DNA from: Nemopilema nomurai
Lineage: Eukaryota > Cnidaria > Scyphozoa > Rhizostomeae > Rhizostomatidae
Direction: 5' to 3'
Length of the DNA stretch: 64,000 bases
Assembly: GCA_003864495.1 (NCBI GenBank)
Contig: ML133438.1
Span: 682,001-746,000 of the forward strand
The notes under the pieces are model-generated. The model ran no database searches, was not told the DNA's origin, and worked only from the letters and a program-made list of their open reading frames with translations. Of this stretch, positions 48,204-61,302 are shown piece after piece; position 1 is the stretch's first letter, and every line of letters starts with the position of its first letter. The translations under genes and the position numbers were made by a program.

Positions 48204-49633
48204 GAGTTCTCTTCCTTTACTATTTTTGCTACTCTAAGCAAGACAGTCGCCCAGCTGATATACAAAGGTATGGTTGAGCCACCAAGGTTTGCTGCCACAG
48301 CCAATTCCATAAAATACCTATACACTGGGATCTTCGGATCAAGCCTAATCGTCTCGTTCGTAGTTTTGTCCCCTGCAGTTAAAAAGCTACTGGAGAAGAG
48401 TGCATTTTTTTGCTCGCACAAAGCCATGCAAAGGTTTTGCCTGTCAGCAGACCCGAGTTCCGTTGCCTTATATCGGATATCGATTTCAACTTCAACGCTG
48501 TTTCTTTCCATGTCTGTTGTTTTACTTGGCGTCACAACATTGGCAAATCCGCGGACAAGCTGCACTTAGGGTTTTGGCCTACAAAACTTCTGTTGCTGGC
48601 TCTGACCTTCCTCGCAGTGTTCCTCGTTCCATCTGAAGTGGACAATGTCTGGAAGCACTTTGCACTTGCAGCTAGTCTTCTTGTGACACTTATACAGGTG
48701 GTTGTTGTTCTTGATTGCACGAGCCAGTTAATAGCACATTTTCATACTCACGAGGAATCATCTTCCAAAAAAGAAAATAGAATCTTCTTCAGCTGCAGCT
48801 CCATAGCCGTTTTACTTTACACCATCGCTCTGACAGCATTCTTCTGCTTTTACGTTTACTTTGCACAATTTACAGGCTGCAAGTCCAATAGAATCTTCAT
48901 CTGCATCAACTTGGGCCTATGTATAATGGCAAGCATTATATCATTGCATCCATCAGTAAAAGATGGGGGCCTGGTACAGAGCGCGGTAGTGACGTCATTT
49001 TGCATGTACTGCACGTGGACTGCTTTGTATAACAATCCGCGAGATGAATGCAATCCTATGGCTCACGTGATATTTGAAACGGCATTAAAACCAACAAAGA
49101 CACTACTATTCATTATTGACTTCGTCGCACTCATGGCGACATTAGCATACGTGACTGTTTACACTAGCCGCATCCAAGAGTTCTTTCAGCGTTTTGCAGC
49201 AGTGTGCTTTCGTTTCAACTGCTTCAAATCGACATTGGACAACCAACACCTCCAAGGCGCAATCGACTTTCAAAGGGTTGGGTTTAGACAAGTATTACTT
49301 GGCTATCAGTATCAGCAAGCTGCTATTTCTTTATATCCGGAAATCTCCATGTATCCGGACAAACGTGAAAACTCCGACCCGGAAGCTGATTCAAAACATT
49401 CAGACCCAGTTCCCTACAGCTATTCATTATTTCACATGATGTACGCGCTCATGTCCATGCATGCGTTCATTCTACTGATCACGTGGGTAGAAGAAAGACC
49501 AGGCTCTCGGATTAAGATTAGCTTTCATTGGACAGTGATGTGCATTAAAATTGTTTCCAGCAGCACTAGTGTTTTACTTTACACCTGGAGTTTAGTAGTT
49601 CACTTGTTTCTTAAGAACATTAACAGAAGATAA
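48204..49633 (+). CDS. SERINC: SERINC-like membrane protein, unit 2, fused in frame behind unit 1
   Basis: It starts in the same open frame that ends unit 1, with no stop between them. SIKYLYTGIFGSSLIVSFVV and LSPAVKKLLEKSAFFC match the family's second helix and the loop that follows it. At the stop 48567-48569 the frame must change by -1. Adding one base there gives an NPRTSCT-LGFWPTK junction that aligns with the family's DPRAAVHNGFWFFK. The second frame, open to the stop at 49631-49633, has VPSEVDNVW, VVVLDC, INLGLCIMAS, GLVQSAVVTSFCMYCTWTAL, ECNP, PYSYSLFHMMYALMSMH and a final VKISSS-like IVSSSTSVLLYTWSLVVHLF. Unit 2 is closer to ordinary SERINC than unit 1. It has no obvious own start (the first Met is at 48270, inside the first helix region). 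With both shifts allowed, 46640-49633 is 998 codons long. Confidence 0.75.
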
Positions 49634-50550
49634 AACGTTGATATGAAACGAAGCTATAAGTTAATCACATAAAGACAGTTACCAATAGAACAGTAAAAGT
49701 CACTGTACCTTTCAATCTACCAGTAATTATATAAGCTATAGGCTTTTCAAAACAAGATGTTCCTAGACAAGGAAAATAAGAACCTTGGCAGTTTAACTTC
49801 TTCTTTAGGATTTTTATGACGATTTCAAATGAATCCGAAACACTGTTGACTCATTTCTAATAGTAGAGTGATAACTTCTCGGGGGAAGAAATGCTTTGCG
49901 AGTGATGAACATTTTAACAATTTGTTGAAAAATCTTTGTACGATGATCAGTTTATCGCTTACTGTTTTAGATACTAAAAGCATATTATTAAAAGATGCAG
50001 AGCCATAAATGAATATGCGAATGACAGACGAAATGCCCGTGACCTTTGTTCTGTCGGACTAGCCATGTGCGGGGACATTTGTTCTAACAAACTGATTTAT
50101 AAATCTTTGAACTCTGCAAAACATTGGGCCTGGGAAAACCTCCAATTTCAACGCTCATGAGCTCAGTTATATTGGTCCACAATAAATAACATGACACAAA
50201 AGCATTGAGCCATAAAAATTTAAGAAAACAAGCGTCCAAAACAGCGTCCATTATGAAGAATTACTTAAAATTTTCAAAGAAGTAAAAATTACGATTAAAA
50301 ATTTAGGTCAAAGGTAATTAGTTATATTTCACAACCATGTAGGTAGCTGATGTGCTGATGTTAGGAAGAGTACCTTCCCAACTTACTTAAGACCTTTGAA
50401 ACCACAAAACATTAACGACTTTCTTTATTAAGCATTCTTTTCACTGATACTTAGCAAATAAAAAGCAAGAGGATAAACGTATCAGGAACAATAATCAAAA
50501 GACGATGCAGCTCAAGTTCACAAGCGTACTAGTTGAATGGCACGAACAGG

Positions 50551-50711
50551 AAGCGACCACTGATCCATACTGGTGATGCATTAAGGTGATGTTGCGAAGA
50601 GTAAGCGACCACTGATCCATACTGGTGATGCATTAAGGTGATGTTGCGAAGAGTAAGCGACCACTGATCCATACTGGTGATGCATTAAGGTGATGCATTA
50701 AGGTGATGTTG
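50551..50711. repeat. 52-bp tandem repeat, about three copies
   Basis: Copies start at 50551, 50603 and 50655 with the words aagcgaccactgatccatac and tggtgatgcattaaggtgat. The copies are nearly identical, and the last ends with a short internal duplication of gatgcattaaggt. This is a minisatellite with no coding content. Confidence 0.9.
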
Positions 50712-51115
50712 TTGATACTAAAATAAACAAAACATGTAGCATTCACTGTTCTAAGATGCCTTTGCATAAACATATAAGAAGTTGAAGTCATAACAACAGT
50801 TAATAAAAATTTGCATCAATCATGAAAACTTAGAAAAAAGAAATAACGGTTATCTTGGCACTGCATAATCAAAAGCATATCAAAATAGTAAAGCAAATGG
50901 TTATGGTGAAAAGGGCAGGATGCTAAATTAATTGGAAATTAGACTGTGTATTCAATATTTTGAAAAGAAACCTATCTATAATTAGTAGTATCTAATTTGC
51001 TTAATTTTTAGTCGGCAAATGCATTCAGGGTGCATGCCAAAACTGTAGCAGACAAGACCGCATGCAAGGCTGCTACTCAAAGGAAGGCTACTGACTGCTC
51101 CCACGTTAAGAGCTA

Positions 51116-51330
51116 ACAAATAAAGACATTGAATATTCTAAACAATCTGAAACAAATAAAGAAATTAAATATTCAAGACAATCTGAAACAAATATAGACA
51201 TTAAATATTCAAGACAATCTGAAACGAATAAAGACATTTAATACTCAAGACAATCTGAAAAAATAAAGACCTTAGATATTCAAGACAATCTGAAACAAAT
51301 AAAGACCTTAAATTTTCAAGACAATCTGAG
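51116..51330. repeat. 36-bp tandem repeat, about six copies
   Basis: The unit is acaaataaagacattaaat followed by attcaagacaatctgaa. The six copies differ at a few positions, so this is an older minisatellite than the one at 50.6 kb. It is AT-rich and non-coding. Confidence 0.9.
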
Positions 51331-52032
51331 CAACGTTACAAACGCTCAGTGCTTGAAATACCGAATGCAGTTGTCAGGAATGGCAATGTGCAAAAATCTC
51401 TGTTCAATGCCTTCTTGTGGTTTGTACCAACCTGGCAGCTGCGATAAATAATACTCCCAAATCTCCACTAAAAAGCTCCACAAAAAACGTCACAAATGCT
51501 CAAAAATATAGGAGAGAAGAATACATGGTTCACAGCATACCTAAGGGGGCATCTTTACTTCATTTCTCTGAATTTACTAAGTGCATGTACACTGCTGGAA
51601 AATCTGCAAAGTATAAAAGAACAGGTTTTCAAATGGCAACCAAGCCAACCTTAAATAGAAAAAAATCTCGACGATCCGGAGTCCTTGTTTTCTTATTTAC
51701 TTACTTATGATCATTAAAGACGTAGGCATATCTTGCTGTCTTTCACAAAAAAATTAGCTCTCTCCAGAACAATTATATAATTCTATAAGTAATTACAGTA
51801 TAAATAATAATAACATACGCAATATAACACAAACAGTAACAATACAAACAAAAATGAATTTAATTTAATATAAATCAAGTATATAAATACGTTGTACATG
51901 CTCGTTTGTGGTCAGTTTAGAAGAAAGAAGAACCTTTCAAGGCGGAGCTATTTAATGCATAAAAATGAAGAATATTTGGGTTTCCAAATAAAGCAAAGGT
52001 TTGAAGCAAAAGACAATTGATTTCAAACTAAC

Positions 52033-55000
52033 CTTCCAAGAGCATTGAATAAAGCGACAATCTCGGCTCGGGTTAGCTTGAACTTCTTTCCCTTGATGAC
52101 TGGTATGTTTTCCCAGTTATCTGAACTGAACAATATCTTCAATGCTGTGCCGAGTCCTTGAGTCTAAAGAAACACGAGAATCCTGGTTTAATCAGTTGAG
52201 CAAGGATTCAGGGAAAATCAGGAAGTGATTGGTTTGAGTATTGTTATTGTCTGAGTTGCCGAAAATTGATTAGCCCTTTTTGCTAAAATTTTCATGTGAT
52301 TTGTTAAAGGATAAAGTAATTGAGTGAAACTCGCTTTAAGTCATATCAAATATTAGACTGGATGAAGAAGTTTGCCAAGATAAACATGGAAATGGTAATG
52401 GAAATGATGTCAAAGAGCTTTGACGGTGATTTTGATGAGCATTAAGAAGGAAGATGATCACTAAGATGATCACTAAGATGATCGCTTATCATGATAAGCA
52501 TTGGTTGTGATTATGATGAGCATTTAGAAGGAAGATGATCACTATGATGATCACTAAGATGATCGCCTATCATGATAAGCATTGGTTGTGATTATGATGA
52601 GCATTAAGAAGGAAGATGATCACTAAGATGATCGCTTATCATGATAAGCATTGGTTGTGATTATGATGAGCATTTAGAATGAAGATGATCACTAAGATGA
52701 TCGCCTATCATGATAAGCATTGGTTGTGATTACGATTATACGAATGTTCTACCTAGAATGAAGGGAAACCCTTACCTGAAGTTTACCCCACACTCTGCAC
52801 TTGTCACATCCGACGCAATCCATTATACGGGTGATATTGTAGAAGTGGGATCTGAATTCTTCCTATAAACAGAACCGTGTCAGCATTAAAGGTATGCTGC
52901 GAAATCATTGTTGGCAAGCTTACTGCTAAAAACACAAAGTGACATTCTTCCGATTTACAATTCATATGGGAATACCTTCAGGCTCCTCGCTTTCATAGAA
53001 TCACCAGCAAACATCAACGTCTCGTCGAAGGTCCTCGGGCATGTCCTTTAATAAAATAAGCAGATTTGAGAACAGACTATTTTTGAGAAGAACTCATGAA
53101 AAATGCACACAAGAACATATGACAGGTAAATCAAAATATTGTCATCAGTAAAAGGTACACGCATCAACACGAGTCGACACGAGTAAACACGAGTCAACTG
53201 TGATTCGCTTCATTACTAATAATGATTCGATACTCATTAGAGTATGGCAAGGATAAAACAACAATGTATTGTAGCAGATAACACAGAGCAAACATATGAG
53301 TTCACGCTTCAATACACATACGTCTAAAGGGTGCACGGGAAAGCAATGTCATGAGTTAGTTCATAACAAAAAGGCACAAAAGAAGTCTTTACATGGCCGT
53401 CTTTACAATGTCCAGTACCGATTCCTTGAGTTGCTTGACTTCCTGTTCATTCTCTGTGTAGAAGGTTTCTTTCTCCCAATATGGCTTTGCTTTGATGATC
53501 GCACGCAAAACAAGCAGATATGTCGTGTATAGGTTCTTCAGCCAGATTGGTCCTGTGTTTTGACAAAATATAATTGCATAGAGAGTCAGTTGGAAGATAA
53601 CAATTTCTGAATCGCTGATAAACAAAGTATACAGTGCAGTAGCTATAACCACCATTTATAAGTCCAAAACAGTTTTCTTTCCTGTCAGGCCCAAATTTGA
53701 AATCTAATTGGTCAGACAACTATGAAACTATGAAATTTAGTTATATTTTCTTAAACATTTTAAGCAGATACGAATCTATGGCACAAAATATTTAGCTCAT
53801 ATATCCAATGAATGGGCCGGAAAATACGCCGTGTTTGTTGAACATTATAAAAAAAACATGCGGATGAAGAAAACATTCAAGCTACCTGCATCCTACTTGA
53901 CACACATCTGCTTGATGTTATGAATTATCCAAATATGCAGACTAGTGAGGCTTGAATTATGCATACCTTGTCCTTTGGTTTTCTCAGGATCAAACCTTTT
54001 CCTAAACTCGTTGACGTTTGGACCCCATACCTTCTTTCCGTACATAGAACCTACGAAAAGAACACCGATTAAGACTTCTTAAACTTCATGACATTTATCA
54101 CTTCTATCAACCTCATCAGAGTATAAAAAATGTGCAGAGACTCAAGACGATGAAGAAGAGAGTGAACAAATGATCTTCCTTAAGCTTCGAAGCCATTTTT
54201 CTTGTATTGTTGTCAAAGCTACTTTTCGAAGTGTCAAAGTGTTAAACGCTATTGAAAGACAAATTGTCTAAGTTTATTGGAAACAAGTTCAAATTGAGAT
54301 GACTTCTCCAGACTAGGATCGAAAGGTGTAAAAGGCCTCTCGGCATTGGAAAACTGCACATTGGTGTTTCTCAAATGGATTAAGAAATATATTTAAATAA
54401 CATTCGTTAAAGCTGTTTTCTTCATCAGGTAAAGCCTCCACATACTTAATAATGGCTGCTGTTGCATCAGTTTGCACACAGAAAACAGAGATAGGATTAA
54501 ATGTGCCTTTCAAACTAAAATATGCTTTACAACGCAATTAGTCCAAAGCCAAAACAATTTGCTTTGTAGTCAACAGAATTTCTCGTCTTCGTGTGTTTGC
54601 CATTGGAATGACTGTGAATTACCTAATGCAAGTTAAAGCTGCAATAATACAAGGCCATACCTGACAACAGGAAGTTGTAGCACAAATGAATGTTGATGCT
54701 TGCGTGCATGCCAGAAATTGCTCTGTAGAAAATTCGCCGTTCCAAGCACATATCTGGTGATTGAATAAGTGAAGGCCGGTAAAAACAGTGTTGAATGCCA
54801 CAACATAATTTTTCCAGCTGACAATTTTAATGCAACGTTCAAGAGATTTTACCCTATACAGGGCTACCGACTGTGGTACCACTGTGATAAAAAAAATTGA
54901 AAACTATTGGCAAGAAATGTTTTGCTTTTTGACAGCAGTTTCAGTGATCGAGGGGACGATAACTTGGTGCAACTCGAAAGTATGCAAAATGATTAAATCA

Positions 55001-58000
55001 AATGACTTCATAATTCACTGTAGCACCTAAGGTGGCAGCAATGCAGAGTCAAATATGGTGCATTGTGCACGTGAGTATTCTTAACCCAAAAATGTGCGAT
55101 GTATAATCAAGAAAATTCATAGAAGTGCGATGTAAAATCAAGAAAAGATGGCAACTGACTTTCGATGCCACTCTTTTTTGGATTGGCGTAGCTTAGTTTA
55201 TGGTCTTGTGATCTGAAAAAATGAAATGAAAAAAATTATACATACAGTAAACTGATTGATAATCATAAGTTTAATCACTTTTCGCATCATTAAAACGCTC
55301 AGTCATTTTAATAAAGAAACGTTTTGCATCCCTGCTAAAGTTAGTACCGCAGGAAAACAACAAAATTCAGAACTACTCATTTTTTATCAAATTTTACCTA
55401 TCATTGAGGTTAATATATTTCTCACAGTTGATACCAAAAAATTGATCCTTATGAATATTAGCGTTCGATTACTTTCGTTATTTAGCACGGTATCCCTGTC
55501 AGTTCATTGGAACTGTTTCTCGTGGGGCCAGCAAATTTGAAAACTGCTTACAAGAAGACTTGTTTCAAGTGATGCGAATGTTTAAGCAAATGGGTAACGA
55601 ATAATCAGCTCAACTTACAGAAAACAATTTTCCTTGTAAATACTATCCCAGATTCTTTTGGCAGATAAACCGGTATATCCAGTGTACCTCTCTGGATTCA
55701 ATGTCAGATCAACGTATGTCATATCTGGACCTTGTTCATCTGCAAAAAATGTGAGCTATGCAAACAGAACCTAGGCATAGGGGCTGATGGGAATGGTACC
55801 AAAGACAATGCAAATGGTCACAGACATTGGAATAATGTTCACACAAATAGAGGCTACATTCGTGTGAAATCCAAGAAATTCCCGTTGATGATTGTGTTAA
55901 AGGTATTATCTATGCATCTTGAAGCACTTATAAAGGCCTAGAAACAAAGTGCCTAGGCAATCCGTAGGCGTTGCTGTTATAAAGAATTTCGAGAGGTTTG
56001 TATAACACGCTTCTGTTTGAGGTGCGTTTGAGCTTTCCTCAGTTCGATAAGCCTCACTTTCCCACTCGCATGTGCGCTGTCCGGACCATTTTAGAGATTC
56101 GCGATTTGAAGATTTGCGTGGGTGCCACAAAGGTTCGACTAAAGGTGGTTTAATGATTGTTTGGCCATCTCAGGTATGACGAAAAGAGAATGTGCCGTCC
56201 AAACTCGGCCAGTGTTCAACCCACGTGATTAAAAGCCTTTCACGTGGATAGCAATTAAGTATGTCGGCACCAGCAAAAAAATTACAAATTAAAATTCAAG
56301 TATTTTAATCTTAATTATTGTTCTAAAAATAATAATAATTCATGAGCCAACTGATGCCGCGTTTTAGCCTTTGTATTGCTTGCTGAGCGCGTTGGCAATA
56401 AAATCAGCTGACTTCGCTTGACCATTTCAATATAGATCAAGATCGCTTGTCAAACATTTTTGTACGACTTTGAACAGATGCAATCAAAGTGAATAATAAT
56501 AAACAAGAACCTTCTTCCATTATTCTGAGCAATGAAAAATGATAGGTTGTCATTCCCTCGACAAGAAAAGATTCTAGACCCTCTTTCCCATAAAAGCAAT
56601 ATCATTAGTAGTTTTGAATAAATTTTGATTATTAAAACGACCCAGATTTAAAAGCTTCAACTTTCTACATACAGGTAATGAGAAGTTCAGGTAGACAAAG
56701 CGTTATACAAAAAAGTCAATGAAAATGCTGGATATCAATGAACTAACAGTTCAGAAATTGACTGATATGCAGTTTGAAAAACAATCAATCTACTTCCTTC
56801 AGTATCCTTTTATAATATTGCACAGTTTCCAGTTAACCTGAGCTATGTCCTGCTTAGTTTCTTATACGCCCCAAAAGTAAAAAAAAAACTCCTCCAAACT
56901 GGGCTACATTTTCCAAATATTGAGAAAACGCTGCTTGCAAAAACCCGCTTCTGTACTTTGACCTGAATGCCAACAGAGTAGATTGATAGCAAACAGCTAG
57001 GGATAAAGTTGTACATTACCATCAACATCACAAAATTTATCCTCTGTATCATCATGTTCATTCCACTGCTCAAAGTTTTCCATCTGTTCAACGCTTATAG
57101 TTGAATTTACACTTCCCAAACTTTCAAGGTCTCCAACAGCACACTAAAATCGTTAATTAATCTTAGTTTATGAAGAACAACCATACTTTAATGGAACCAT
57201 TTAAGACTGTTTAAAAAGACCCACAAAAATTGATTGCTATTCATTGGTTAATAGCGTAGCTCTGTATATCATGCTCCGCAAAATGCTATTCAATTTTATG
57301 TGCTCTTGAACATTGTGACAAAAGTTACAAATTACTAAAGGCTTGTATATTATCAATGAAAAATGATTAGTTTTCTGGTTCATGAGTATAATGCATTGTT
57401 AATAGCACACAATTCAGTTGACATCTAATGCATCCTACTTAAACTTCGGTCAGCACAAATTCGTATTTCCAACTTCAATACAGCTTTTGGTATGAAATCT
57501 TGCAGAACTATTTTCTAAACAATTTGAAAATAGATTTGTTGCAAAAAGCTCTTACTTGTCCATTAATTTCGTCTTCATCCAGACTTGTTTCTTCATTACC
57601 CGGTGCATTTATTGTCTGAAGAAAAAGAAAAAGGAATTGGTAAACCGGCAAGAAGGACATTTCCAAGGCTCTCCTTTCTTTAAATAATTTAGACACCCAG
57701 AGAATGAGCCAAATATATTGAATTGCTCACTACAACCAAAAATTCATGGAGGTAAAAAAAAGAATGAGCCAAAATCACAAGTACTATTTTTTCATGAAAA
57801 CTTTAATCTTTTAAATGATTCTAATGTAACTGATTGCTTTTTAGAAGGCTTCATTGAGAAAACGATGTTCTTAATACTTCTTCACTTACACCCATTGTAA
57901 CAAAAAACCAAAAGAGTCTATATCAAAGATCATCTACTCTTTCTACTTACTAGACCAACTATAGATATACTCAAGATTAAAGCTAAATCATGTTTTTTGT

Positions 58001-59119
58001 CAAAGATAAAGCATAGTGGTTTAAAAACAATGAAACTGTACATGTGAATAAGTTAAATTATTTTCAATAAGAAATTGATACATAAAGATTATACCATCAG
58101 AAGCCAAAAGATGACAGTTCGATTTATAAAAGTTATAAAATATTTTGTTATAAGTAAGGGACTTGAATATTAATAACTGGTGTGAAGAAAAGTTAGCACA
58201 AATCCTGATGCTTATGCTTAACACTTAATCTGGTCATAATCTATCTGCCAAATCTGCCTTTTTGTAACTCAAAAAATCAACACGCAGTCAATAAAGCAAA
58301 TTGAATGCTACAAAAATTAATTCATCGGGAAGCTGTAGGGTATATAAGTCAGAAACGATCAATGAAAATACATAGTAAAGAAACACTTTCCCTCTACCTT
58401 CAACTTCTTTATACTAACAGGAATTTCATCTTCTGAGCAAATATCAACTGCACAATCTTTAACTGCACATCTACTGTCATCTGGCCAAAATGGACAGCCC
58501 TTTTTCAGGTTCACCTGCAGAATGCAGCAAAACCTTATTGCAAACATGACATACTTTTCTCAAAGGCACAGTGGTTATTGTATGTACAATCTGGCCTATA
58601 TCACAGAGGTCGAGCCCTTATTTAAACAACACATAAACAAGTTCTGTTTGATAGCTTTACATAAATTTAGCTGATAATAACAACTTTGTTTCTGAAGCGC
58701 AAACGAAAAATATGCCTGAAAAAGTAAACAATTTGAGTTTATAATGAAAAACACGTCTTACCTTAAAATATTTGAAATAGCTAAAGCTTGATACCAGGGA
58801 AGTGATTCTAGGGTAAATTTTTCCATTATTCAAGCTGTCAACAGTCTCCACAGAACAGCAACAGTCTTCTAATTGGCCTTTGAGCTAGAAGGAAGTGAGC
58901 TTTAGAATTATTTTTCGGGCCTAGAATTGGTAGAATTTTAAAGGACATCTTAGTTCCTTATATCAAATAAATAAACAGAAATTAACAAACCTTGCAAAAG
59001 CATTTATCATCGCCGCATGCATTATCTGCAAGCAACAATACTAGCACCAGAACGGAAAATATCTGTAATCTTGTTAATTGGGAAAATTTTGTAGCAGTCA
59101 AAGTCTTCGATACTTTCAT
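52033..59119 (-). CDS. ERO1A: ERO1 endoplasmic reticulum oxidoreductase (last exon not located)
   Basis: Thirteen minus-strand exons join in frame to 450 aa: 58991-59119, 58762-58884, 58398-58514, 57556-57615, 57020-57143, 55619-55739, 55160-55212, 54661-54753, 53967-54050, 53393-53552, 52976-53045, 52776-52862, 52033-52163. A signal peptide ([16 protein letters not shown]) precedes [24 protein letters not shown] and DCAVDIC (the shuttle CxxxxC pair). Then come [49 protein letters not shown] and DCVGCDKC, the flavin-proximal CxxCxx[18 protein letters not shown] and [14 protein letters not shown] follow. ERO1 uses FAD and oxygen to oxidise PDI in the ER lumen. All redox cysteines are present. 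The family ends some 15-20 residues after LFNAFGR, so one short exon is missing here. Whether it is ERO1A or ERO1B cannot be told; invertebrates often have one. Confidence 0.93.
52429..52735. repeat. Tandem repeat of about 68-82 bp, four copies, each with a 16-bp palindrome
   Basis: This lies in the last identified ERO1 intron, between exons 52776-52862 and 52033-52163. Units start near 52429, 52508, 52590 and 52658. They share tgatgagcatt, agaaggaagatgatcac and ttggttgtgattatgatgag. Two of the four contain a perfect palindrome, gcttatcatgataagc; the other two have one mismatch in it (gcctatcatgataagc). Copies 1 and 2 have an extra 14-base block (gatcactaagatga). Confidence 0.9.
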
Positions 59120-61302
59120 TCCTTGACATGCTGAAGAACTCCAGCCTTTCTGCATCTTTTATATCTACAACAAACCTATCCTCTAAAGTCCAACTTTCAA
59201 AAAATGACTCGAATTAAGCAGTCCGTCTTGTACTCTTTAAATGTGGAAACTTGTATTGTGTTTAACTGAAGTGTATTCAGCCATATTTTGTTTGTCTCGT
59301 TCACACGAAACTTCCACAGCTGATTCTACAGGTCCGTTGAAACTTTTATTCAACGCCTTTGCCATGGATTTCTTATTGTTCCAAAAGTAGAAATCGTGCT
59401 TCAATTCCCCCACTTTGGTACCGAGAAAGAAGATCTGAAAATATGTTTTAATCACATATAGACACTCACGGCCAGTTGACGCAAAAGTCCTAGATTTCAC
59501 ATTTTCATTAATCCGCGAGGCACATGACAATTACCAGTGTAAATTCTTCAACTGGCAGTGCGTGTCAAATCTCCATTGCTCATCGCCATGGCACCTGAAC
59601 AGAATACAAGTGACCCAACAGGCTGAAAATTTCGAACTGCATATGCTCACAAAATTTCGCTTTGAAGTGCCCTTGAGATCCCGGGTGATTTTTAAGTAAA
59701 ATTCCTTTTCATTTAAAAATTATCCTCGCGGTTTTCTGTCTCTTTTGGATGGAGAGGAACCGAAAGAGAAAACTTAGTGAAACTTCCAGTTCCACCTTTT
59801 GGCTCGCAAGCAAACTTCACGAAAAAGATTTCCAGAAACTAGTGATCACCAAAATTGAATAATTTCCTTCAAAGAAATCCTTTACCTGTTAAATTATTTC
59901 TGGAAGTTGGGGGTAGAACTCTATTGCTCGCTTCTCCGCATTTTATTTGCGACCATCAACGAGTATAAAATTTTGGCCAAAAGACGAGGGCCAAGCCAAT
60001 TCGATCAGTTGATTAGTACTTTCATGTTTTTATACATAGCTTTGTTGGGCTTTTCTATTTAATAAACGCATCTCCCGCAGTGTTGTTTTCAATTGGATAA
60101 ACTTTCCCTTTTGCAATTATTACATTGAAATTTTGCATTAATGTGCAGTTTGTCAAACATGCCTTTTAACATTTTTAGGTAATTGAATGTTCTGAGCAAA
60201 CTTGATTATACGATTGTGCACATCTTTTACTGTAATTATAATTATTTGCATATGGTGGGCTCGGTGGGATAAAAACCATTCGGCAAACTCAAATATAATT
60301 ATTTTTGAAAATTGGGGAAAATTTATCTAGAAAATTTAGCTGTAGAGCATTGCTGACAATTTAATGACACTAAAGTTGAAGTGAAACCCCCTTTAGAGTT
60401 TCATCCGCTTTTCCCATTGGTCTTTTTCAATCCACAACTGGTTATATATATATTTTATACCTAATCATATTTCTTAGCTTACTTTGACAACCAACCAGAA
60501 ACTAACGTGCGTTTCAAACATGACTGAAATCTAAAGGCAATACCAATCCTTGAATCTCGATTGAGACATGGCTAAGACAAAATAAAGCAGAAATTTCTTA
60601 AATTAGTGTTTACAAGTGACTTAGAAAGGGGAACGAGAGATTCTGTTGAGTTACCTAAGTACTGTTCTGCCAGAAATACCAGAATAACCAGTTGGCTGAT
60701 CCCGACATTGCAATCATGATATTGAATGAATGAATGCCCATGTAGTTGCTTTAGAAGGAATTGATATTTGTGTGTCACTGAAGAGCAATATACGTTTTAA
60801 ATATCATGAAAAAGGAGAAAGAAGTGATCATTTCCTTTGATACCTGGACGATCTGATTGACTATACTTGTATCGGCAGATTGATTAAGATAGAAAAGGAC
60901 GTGACTAACAAGGGCCTGTATTTAATCACAACTGATCCACTTCATTGCTAAAGTCTAAAGTTTTTTCATCTCGTCTTGTATCAGAGTTGAAGGGGCAAAT
61001 ATCATGACCGAAAAACAACTTTGACTTGAAGTTAACTTAGTATATTTAAAGTGCCTTAAATTGGCATCTTGAATTGGAAAGTAGACAAAATGCCTATAGT
61101 TTTTACATTTTGTACCATAAAGCGCCTTTTCCAAAAATATTTAGAGGAGTTTGAATTTTTTTTTTGATGTTAGGCTTGGTATGCAGGACGCAATCCCTAA
61201 AGATTGCAGGGGGGACATATTTTGACGGGCATAAGACAGCTACTTTTAGAGAATGCAGATTACGCCAAAACATATGGTGACGATAACTCTCGCATTATTA
61301 GG

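Larger units (their letters stand above)
49634..52032. other. Intergenic region after the SERINC locus and 3' part of ERO1
   Basis: It holds two tandem repeat arrays (50.6 and 51.1 kb) and probably the last short coding exon and the 3' UTR of ERO1, which I could not place. The + strand ORF at 51417-51710 shows no family feature and lies opposite the expected ERO1 3' end. Confidence 0.45.

Noticed and set aside
51417..51710. Plus-strand ORF of 97 codons
   Set aside because: Lys/Asn-rich with no family likeness, next to repeats and opposite the expected ERO1 3' end.
50551..52735. Regular repeats that could be mistaken for a CRISPR array
   Set aside because: The units are contiguous with no unique spacers, and the genome is eukaryotic. 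They are minisatellites.
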